From: Trichoderma breve
Taxonomy: Eukaryota > Ascomycota > Sordariomycetes > Hypocreales > Hypocreaceae
NCBI RefSeq assembly: GCF_028502605.1
Contig: NC_079234.1
Coordinates: 434,001-498,000 of the forward strand
Reading direction: 5' to 3'
Length of the DNA stretch: 64,000 nt
Shown here: positions 56,174 to 64,000 of the stretch, one piece after another
Layout: every line of letters starts with the position of its first letter
How positions within the stretch are numbered: the stretch's first letter is position 1
Program-made: the position numbers and the translations under genes
Notes under the pieces: model-generated
What the model saw: only the letters and a program-made list of their open reading frames with translations
Databases searched by the model: none
Told to the model about the DNA's origin: nothing

Positions 56174-57966
56174 ATGTCGCCCCAGATTAGAGACCTGCTG
56201 CTGCCGCAGTTGGCTCAGGATCGCAAGAGCGGCGCCATGGACGAGGGCGTCTCTCTCGAAGCATGTGACCTTTCATACGTCTACTATACTACGAATTCTT
56301 CGTCCTCCGACGTTGCCTCGCCCCTGACTCCCACCTTTTCCAATCGAGGCGTTCCCCTGCGCTACTCCAGCTCAACCTCCTCTCTCGAGTTGCCGCAGAT
56401 CACCCCGCAAGAGGGGCCTGCTTCACCCGTGGCCCAGCATGCCACGGCCTCCAAATCCAGCATCCGCCAGCTGCCTGATGTCCAGGAAGAGCCTTTGGAA
56501 CGAGAGGAGGAGCTGGAGGAAGAGGAGGAATCCGACGATGACCTGAGCGACAACCTTGGCATGTACTGTCTATGTAAGTGGTGCCCTCAAAGCCTATGCT
56601 GGTGGGCTTCCATGACTGACCAATCTGTTTTCCCCATTATGTAGGCGACCAGGCATGCGAACACACCAATACCTCCCAGGAGCTCCTGCACGGCGAGATG
56701 GCGGGCGAGCTCGACATTGACTACGATCTCGGCTTTCTCAGCGACAGCGATTTCTCCGGCGATTCCCAGTATCCCAAGAAGAAGCGTATCATGAGCGGCG
56801 AATCGACCTTTACTGCCATCACCTCTCGACTCGGCAACCGCTTCCCCAGCATTGCGCGATGGAAGTCTCAGCGAAAGGCAAACAGCATCACGGGCCTCAT
56901 GACCTCGCCCACCACTGAGCGGAGCATGGAAAACGTCTTGTCTGGAGCCGCTTCCAGCCGCTCGTCCTCCATGTCCTCTCCCACTCGCCAGTTCCCCGTG
57001 CTTCTGGACGACTCGCCTATGCCCCCGCCGGCCATGCCATTCTACGAGACGTACGAGAGCACCGACAGCCTGGACATGCACTCGGGCGAGTTCAGCCGCG
57101 AGGAGCGGTCAGGCATCGAGCGCGACAGGGCCATGGCCACGACCCCCTTGCTGCCTCCGCTCATGACCGACCCGCTCGGAAAGCCTCCGCAGCCCTCTCC
57201 CCTCCAGTCGCCCAGCATTGCGCCGTCGTCGGCCGCCACGGAGGTCCACTCCCCTCGCGTTGTCCCGACTCCCCGGCAGTCTCTCGGCTCCAAGCCGTCC
57301 ATGTCGTCTCTCCGCCACGTCTCGGTCATGACGGAGCTTCCACTGCCCCTGCCGCCGTCCATCCTACAAGACCAGGACGAGTGGTCCGACCGCCTGGGCC
57401 ACGCCAACTTTACTATCACGCCCATGCCTTATGGCGTTGACGAGCTTACAGCCGAGTCTGTCACCAAGTTCTGCGACGACTGGGACGCCGCAAGGGTTGC
57501 TTACACCAAGCACCTGGTCCGCACCGGCGAGCACTACGGCCAGACGAGCAAGACGTACGGCATGACGGAGGCCAAGTGGGCCGAGATTGAGCGCAAGTGG
57601 AAGGGTTTCTACACAGACATTGTGCGCCGTACCCAGCCAATGACCACGGCCTCAGTCATGTCTCGCAGCCGCAGCCGAGGCCGCGGACGTGGCCGCTCCG
57701 AGAGCGCCAACCCGTCCAGCAAGGCCCAGAGCCAGAACCGCCACGACGACATCTACGCAGCCATGCAGTGGCGGGGCAGGAGGGGCTGTTTGCCCAGCGC
57801 CGTCCCGCAGATGCTGGAGGCCCTGGACGCCGAGGGCAAGTTCCCTGGCCGCGGTGACGAAGACATTGTCGGGCCCATGCAGCGGGATGCCTACATGGTG
57901 CGAGCCCGAAGCGAGGAGAAGACACCGCGATTCTGGAAGAACCTTGCGGAAAAGCTACGCCTCTGA
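56174..57966 (+). CDS. Ser/Pro-rich fungal protein of unknown function
   Basis: Join 56174-56573, 56645-57966; the 71-nt intron starts GTAAGT, has GACTGACC and ends ATGTAG; 573 aa. Start MSPQIRDLLLPQ is the first ATG after the long pyrimidine-rich leader. The N-terminal third is Ser/Thr/Pro-rich and ends in an acidic run (EREEELEEEEESDDD). A Cys cluster spans the intron: LGMYCLCDQACEHTN. Then DIDYDLGFLSDSDFSGDSQYPKKKRIMSGE (a possible basic NLS), KANSITGLM, and long Ser/Pro-rich stretches. The C-terminal ~190 residues look folded: DWDAARVAYTKHLVRTGEHYG, TEAKWAEIERKWKGFY, RSRSRGRGRGRSES, DIYAAMQWRGRRGCLPSAVPQMLEALD, and TPRFWKNLAEKLRL. No domain is recognised; the composition suggests a phosphorylated regulatory protein. 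The exceptionally long upstream region suggests complex control. Confidence 0.85.
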
Positions 57967-60900
57967 TTTTGTTTCACATTTTTTCTTCTTTTTCTTACCA
58001 TCTGTTTGGATCTCACCGCATTTTCCAACAGAACGACTTTGCTATATTGATTGACCCACGACTTGACGACCAACCACCATAGAACATTGCAGCGCCGGCA
58101 AACAACCATGAACATTGTCTCACGCGAAACACTTTTTTTTCTACTTAACGCCTTATTACTTAATATGAACGAAATGATACCCGACTCTAGTCACTCCTTC
58201 CGACACTATCCACACACCACCACGAGATGCTTCATGTCTCGCAGCTCAACCTGTCCAGCAGCGACAACAAAACCTGGACCCGGCGAGCGAGGAAACCTCA
58301 GCATGGAGCCACCCGTCTCGCGCCCTTGTTTTCTCTACATGCTCTTTTCATCATGTTACATAGACCACACACCCACCTGTAGATAAGCGGGGGTCGGCGT
58401 TTGATCATGATTTGGGAGAAAAAAGCGTGCATAATTTTTGTTATTCTTCTTAGACACGACACGACACGACCACGCACACCTGCCATATACACTGCGCTAC
58501 AACTTACACTAAAAAATTACAACCACCACACACACACACACACTACGCCCCGAATTCTGGGGCGGGGAAATGGGACATGCATAGCACCCTTGGAGTTATT
58601 TTTTTTTTTCCTTTGCAGCTTTCCCGGTTTCGGGACAGCAGTTTTCTCTAGTTAGTCATATGGCTACTGCGCCGTACGTCAGACCAGCTCTGATTAGTTG
58701 GGGCTGTTGGATTGAATGGCCACTAAAGAAACGAAAAGAGTTGGAATGATGCATCAACAAGATGTCATTGAAAGTATGCGAATGGAATGGCCCGAAAAGA
58801 GAAAAGAGAGACCTAATGATAGAAGGAGGAGGAGGGGAAGCAAGGATAAAAAGAGGAGATGCATTGGGATAAGCGAGCGATAGGATTTTTTTTTTACATC
58901 GTGTACAAAAACAAAATAAATTCAAACAGAGAGATTTTTTCTGTCAATCTAACCTTTGTCTTCTTCTTTTCGCAGTGCTTGACTTGATTGTGACGTGCGC
59001 GATGCTACATTGACGTGTGGGTGTGGGTTTTTTGCGGGTGGTGGGTTAGTATGACGCGAGAGCTGTTTTTGGGGTTCGTGGAAGCTTTGTTGCATTGGGG
59101 TTTCTTTTGTGCTGTACAGTAGCATGGGGGAATCGGTATCGTATCGTATCGCTGTGGTAGCACGCGAGTGACAGCATAGGCAGGTTGGAGGAGAGTTGGA
59201 GACGTTGTATGAACCGAGGACTACTACTAAGCTATGAGGGCTTTTTTAGGAAGTTTGTATAGCTACGTGGTATCTACGCCTATACGTTACTTGAGTTGGA
59301 ATTGGTACTTTACCATCTTGATTGTATATTTCTAGATGGGAAATGACAATGTCCTATTTTCTTTACCCGGTTATTAAAGGTAGGACTGCGGATGAGCGGA
59401 TAAGCGTGGATTCTCTCGGTGCCGGTACGCTGCTTTGCGTTGCTTCTGCTTACTTGCGTGGTGCGGGCGGGATGCAATGTACGGGTCCGTGGGCTTTGGG
59501 CGATGCGGTATGTAAGTAAGAGAATATGTATGTACGAATACGCACGCATTACTATCATTTGTTACGCATGTATGTATGTATGTGTCTCCCAGTAATGTGC
59601 GTTTACGGCGAGGCAGATGGAGTCTTGGGATGGAGTGATAGGACGGTGAGATTCACATTTTTGCGGGGAAACAAGACAAGCAGCCAGCATGTTGCAGTTT
59701 TTTATATGGGGATGGATGGAGGATGCTGGCGCTGTATTTTCCTAAAAAGAAGGTAGACGGGGACATGTGCATACATGGGTGAGAATTGTCACCAGGTTTT
59801 CTTTATTTTGTGTTGATGCTACTCCATATTTTTCTTTTTCTTTTCAGCTGGCCCGGGTTTTGGGTATCAGAACAATGACAAGGGCGATTTTCGCTGTACC
59901 CAAGTGGCAAAGTCGTGCCCAAGAGCCTGGGATTTCCTGTAAAGTTCGTATCCGAGGCCGCAGACGGACGGGGGTCCGCTTTGTGCCCAGTGGGTTGTGT
60001 ATGTATGTACAGATACCTGGGAGGAGTATTTGATATGGAAGATGCAAGGGATTGTTTAATGGGGATTTCTCGGCGTCGATAAATACCTTACATGTCGATA
60101 GATAGAGAGGGCGGTTTTGTGGTCGTGATGAAACGTGCCCTGTATCTGTATGTTGTAATCTGTATAATCTAATGCAATACTGCTTGCTGCTACCTTGTCC
60201 TATTTTTTAATATGGGAATAGGACAATGCCCGGTCTTTACATGTACGCTCCGCACAATGCAACATCCACCCATTCCAGCAACCAAAACAGGACATATGTT
60301 AGATATCCATCTCCATGCAGACAGAAAATCCCACGTTTTTTAGCGAGCCAGTCGCACGGCATCGGGAGCGGGCGTCCGCCGAAGCGCCGTTTCGTTTCGT
60401 CTATATTCGCTTTTTTTATATTTGCGACGTATGCCATCTCCCGCGAGGGATCTTTTCTAGTTTCCTGTTATTGAGTTATTTTTAATTTATTTTTTTTCTT
60501 CTTCAACGGGTACGTGATTGTAATGTCGCTGGGAAGTGATTTGCTGGGGCTGGATGGGGAGGTGCCTCTAGAGGCTAGCCACGTGGCGGTGACATTTTGG
60601 TTGGGCTTGTTGTATGAGTGTCTAGTAGGTATAGTTAACTAGGCTTTGACATTCTTCTAGTTTTTCTTCTTATTCTTCTTTTTCACTAAAGAGGTGGGGT
60701 GATTTGGTGTTGTGGATTGTAGAGAACAAAGCATACTAAGTATCCTAAGGCGGCGATGTATACCTCGAGACAGCATCAACTGATCAATGTTGGACTACAT
60801 GTAAGCCAGGCGTCAAACACAAAGGAAACAGCGCACACATATGTCGTAAGATCAATCAGTCGTGCTTGACTCTCCCAGCGATGGGGAAATCGGGTGACTA

Positions 60901-62557
60901 TCCCGTGTATGAGTCAGAAAAGAGGGACATGACAGCTATCAACATCGAGACACCTCGTATGCATGCACCTCTCGAGCCTGTCAACGCTCGACGTATGTGC
61001 TATTCTGTTACATGACGCCAGTGATGCGCTCTACTATCCACACCAACTAGCTCGTGGGCTCAAGCCGGTCCACCTTTCCCTCCCGCTGTGGCTTTACTGC
61101 TGTGGTGGGCTTTTGTGTACTTTGACTTCGCTTCGCAGGTGAATGATTGGATGGCCATGATGGGAATGGGTGGGATGACACAGGCTCATGTTTGTGTCCG
61201 GGTAGATGCATCGGAATGGTATTGCATCGGTGATTTGTTTGATGGGGGGCATGTATGTAGCCGAGGGGAGATATTGGTTGGATCATTAGACGGGCTGTGT
61301 CACCGTGATGATGGTGGAGGTGGAGCGTTTATTGAGTTGTGGCTGATGCTGTGGTCATATTGGGTGCGTGCGTTGAGGGTTGCGCTTACACTGCTGGATG
61401 ACTTGGTTTTTTCATTGGAGATGTCTTCTTGATGGAGGATTTGAGTTGAAAGGTAGTGTTACTTTGGGGGAGGTCATTTCTTGGAGGTACTTGATTCGTG
61501 GATAGCGTTTGGCTTGGCTGGATTTGTGGTTTCCGTTTCAAATGAGTGTAAGATTAGGAGTGAATAGACTTTTATCATACTGGTCTTGTAATACAGAAAG
61601 CCATGGTGATAAGATATTGTTCCTATCCTGATTATATGTGTATCTAACATGAGATAAGGACTGAAGGACGTATTTATAGGATGGACGAATGAGCAAGACA
61701 CTTTCACCAGTATACCATCTATAGCAATTATCGATCAATCAGTATAATGCTAACAGTTTAACATTTCCTAAGCTGCTATACCCAATGATGAAACGTCAAT
61801 ACTAACCATTGCTGACAAATGCGTCAACTAGAGCAAGGCAATAGCGTCGTCATCACGACCACGAACCCTACATATTTTCCTTGAAACATATATTAAAAGA
61901 CTACACTGTGTCGATACCTAGCTGTTTTCAACATCATTCGCTGCATTTAACACTATTATATAACGGACTGGATTGTCGGGCTATTCGAAGAGACCGACGC
62001 CGTCGGGGATCCGATCTAACCAATGCAGTCAAAGCTTTACATTCATCCACGAACCTCTGTTTTACCTGAAATGGCTTGGTTCGATGCTATTTCAGACTTA
62101 AATAGCCTCGTCCTTGTCCCGCAACGAACTGCCGGAGAACATTTGTAATGCCTATAGTCGTTTGAATAGTGGCATACCAAGGATCAGCTACCTGTCACGC
62201 TAATTAGGACCCATCGATAACCGAGGGCCGGAGAATAGTGAAACTTGGCTCCTCATTAGTCTTCGATATGCTTGTCAATATTCTCCTGCGTATGGCTGCC
62301 TATTGCAGATTTACCCATGCAGTGATTCGCTGTACCCCTGAACATGTATTGCCAGATTTGGAAATACCCAGCTATGAAACGGAGATGATTGTTGGTAATG
62401 TACTGCCGTTATAGGAAATATCTAGTCATCAAAGACAGAGACTGTGATCTACTCGTTGGATATAACAAAGTTCTCTACGTATATAAATGCCACAATCACT
62501 TGCCCTTCATATGCTCAAAGTCTTCACATCAGAGTCGGATCCGGAAGACGCCTCAAG
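57967..62557. other. 4.6-kb gene-poor interval
   Basis: No gene supported. It holds a (CA)n tract at ~58528-58545, a GTAT tetranucleotide repeat at ~59568-59583, GTATC repeats near 59135-59150 and several poly-T runs. The right end is the promoter of the carboxylesterase. Confidence 0.55.
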
Positions 62558-64000
62558 ATGCACAGATTCGATATTCTTCTGCTTTCCACCCTTGCATTGG
62601 GAGCTCATGCCACGAGCCATCCATCTCTGCCAATTGTTGATTTGGGATACCAAGTCCATCGTGCCATATCATACAATGTCCGTCCCTGTCACATATCCAG
62701 TCACTCCTTAGGCTAACCAACTCTCTAGGACACAATCAAGGCCTACAACTTCACCAACATCCCTTACGCTGAGCCACCGGTAGGATCTCTACGCTGGAGA
62801 GCTCCCATCCCACCCAAGGGCGTCAAAAAGACCATACAGGATGGCAGCATTGGCAAAATCTGCCCCCAAACTTCCCCTAACTGGACAATCACCGCGATAC
62901 AGTTTGCAACTGCATGGGCAACGAACCAGCTTTCGTCTTTCAACTACACCGAGGCTGAGAAAATCGCCAACAGCACTCCTCAGACCACAGATCCGCGAAC
63001 TACAGAAGACTGTTTGGTCTTAGATGTGATTGTTCCCAAAGCTGTCTTGGATAAAAAGAAGTCCCACGGTAAAAAAGCTCCTGTTCTAGTATGGATTTAT
63101 GTAAGTAAATCTGACATCACATTTCTTGCTCAACAGCAGCTAACGACATAACCAGGGAGGAGGGTACGTAAGCGGATCAAAGGAGTCGTGGGGCAGTCCC
63201 AATCGTATCATCTCTGCTTCTCAAGAGGACGGAAGCGATGGAATTATCTGGGTCGCCATGAATTACCGCCTCGGCGCGTTTGGCTTTCTTGCAGGACCTA
63301 CGATGCAAAAGGACGGCACAGCCAACGCAGGATTGTACGATCAGCGCCTTGCTCTGCAATGGGTGCAGGAGAATATTGCCAAGTTCGGTGGAGACCCTGA
63401 CAACGTCACTGTCATGGGCGAATCAGCTGGTGCAGGATCCATCATGTTCCATCTCCTTGCCCAGGGAGGCAAACAACCCGTTCCATTCAAGAGAGCGATT
63501 GTACAGTCTATACCGCTGACCGTCTTGATTGACCCCGCGCAGCAAGAGAGCAGCTTTCAAAAGTTTCTGAAAATCCTCAATGTCAAGTCGTTGAAGGAAG
63601 CCAGACGACTGCCTTCGAGTGCCCTCATCGCCGCCAATGTCCAACAGATTGGAGCTGAGCCGTATAATGAGTTTGCCTTTAGCCCTTCTGTTGACAATGT
63701 CTACATTCCTGGTCCACCTGCCAAGTTGCTGCTTGAAGGTGCATTCGCCAAGGGCATTCCGTTGTTGTCCTCTCATACGAGCTTCGAGGGTACGTTATTC
63801 ACTGATCCTCGGACTATTGGAAATGAAACGGCATTGGCAAACAGACTTCAAACTATTTATCCGCTCATGGAAGAAAAAGACCTCAACTACGTGCTCAACA
63901 CTCTATATCCCGCCGTTTATGATGGCTCTCATCCGTACGCAACTAGTGTTGACAGAAACATCTTGATGGCGAACGAGATGTACTTTGCTACTGCCCACCA
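62558..64000 (+). CDS. Secreted type-B carboxylesterase/lipase, 3' end outside window
   Basis: Exons 62558-62677, 62729-63100, 63156-beyond 64000; introns 51 nt (GTCCGT...CTCTAG, GCTAACC branch) and 55 nt (GTAAGT...ACCAG). At least 445 aa are seen. The signal peptide is MHRFDILLLSTLALGAHATS. Family motifs: NFTNIPYAEPPVGSLRWRAP, the EDCLVLDV block, oxyanion-hole IYGGGYVSGS (formed across intron 2), MNYRLGAFGFLAG, NAGLYDQRLALQWVQENIAKFGGDP and nucleophile elbow GESAGAGS. The catalytic Glu/Asp and His lie partly beyond the seen part. Probably an extracellular ester hydrolase; several N-glycosylation sequons (NWT, NYT, NVT) are present. Confidence 0.92.

Overview
The window looks like nuclear DNA of a filamentous ascomycete, probably a Sordariomycete such as a member of the Hypocreales. 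Evidence: short introns (50-110 nt) with GTAAGT/GTGAGT donors, CTAAC-like branch sites and YAG acceptors; intron-containing tRNAs; and fungal families such as STAND/NLR-like proteins, a fungal rhodopsin-like 7TM protein, Med18 and SAPS. The genus cannot be fixed by eye. Gene models below were built by joining reading frames at splice sites; all closed multi-exon models sum to a multiple of three.

Layout. 1-6.0 kb: 3' end of a SAPS (Sit4-associated) gene with an unusual 821-nt intron, a membrane-anchored papain-like (permuted NlpC/P60-type) protein with a His/Gly tail, and a six-TM orphan on the minus strand. 6.0-16.9 kb is accessory: a decayed PNP-NACHT-ankyrin NLR gene, an intact ankyrin protein sharing its N-terminus and leader hairpin, a tandem duplication, and long gene-poor gaps. 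17.0-20.4 kb: an MFS drug/polyamine-type transporter converging with a secreted-type family I inorganic pyrophosphatase. 21.5-25.9 kb: a nine-exon STAND gene (alpha/beta hydrolase-like domain, degenerate NTPase, NACHT). 26.3-30.7 kb: an SDR and a rhodopsin-like 7TM gene bracketed by two direct copies of a ~255-bp dispersed repeat. 32.2-38.3 kb is core-like: sugar porter, polynucleotide kinase 3'-phosphatase, and divergently placed Med18. 38.8-44.0 kb: a small secreted protein, an orphan Psq/CENPB-type DNA-binding protein, and an archaemetzincin. 44.5-56.2 kb is a very long region whose only recognisable genes are tRNA-Arg(ACG) and tRNA-Ser(GCT), both with introns; it lies upstream of a Ser/Pro-rich protein gene (56.2-58.0 kb). 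Another ~4.6 kb gap follows, then the 5' part of a secreted type-B carboxylesterase that runs off the window.

Most striking points: (1) the SAPS intron carries an in-frame coding-like alternative C-terminus; (2) an 8-9 bp hairpin with a conserved 11-nt loop and a compensatory extra base pair precedes both members of the NLR/ankyrin pair; (3) the STAND protein has Cys where the hydrolase Ser nucleophile normally sits, and two tandem NTPase modules of which the first has lost its P-loop; (4) a 4-kb SDR/7TM cassette lies between direct repeats; (5) the 11.6-kb gene-poor region contains repeated short motifs. No CRISPR, rRNA or intact transposon was seen.
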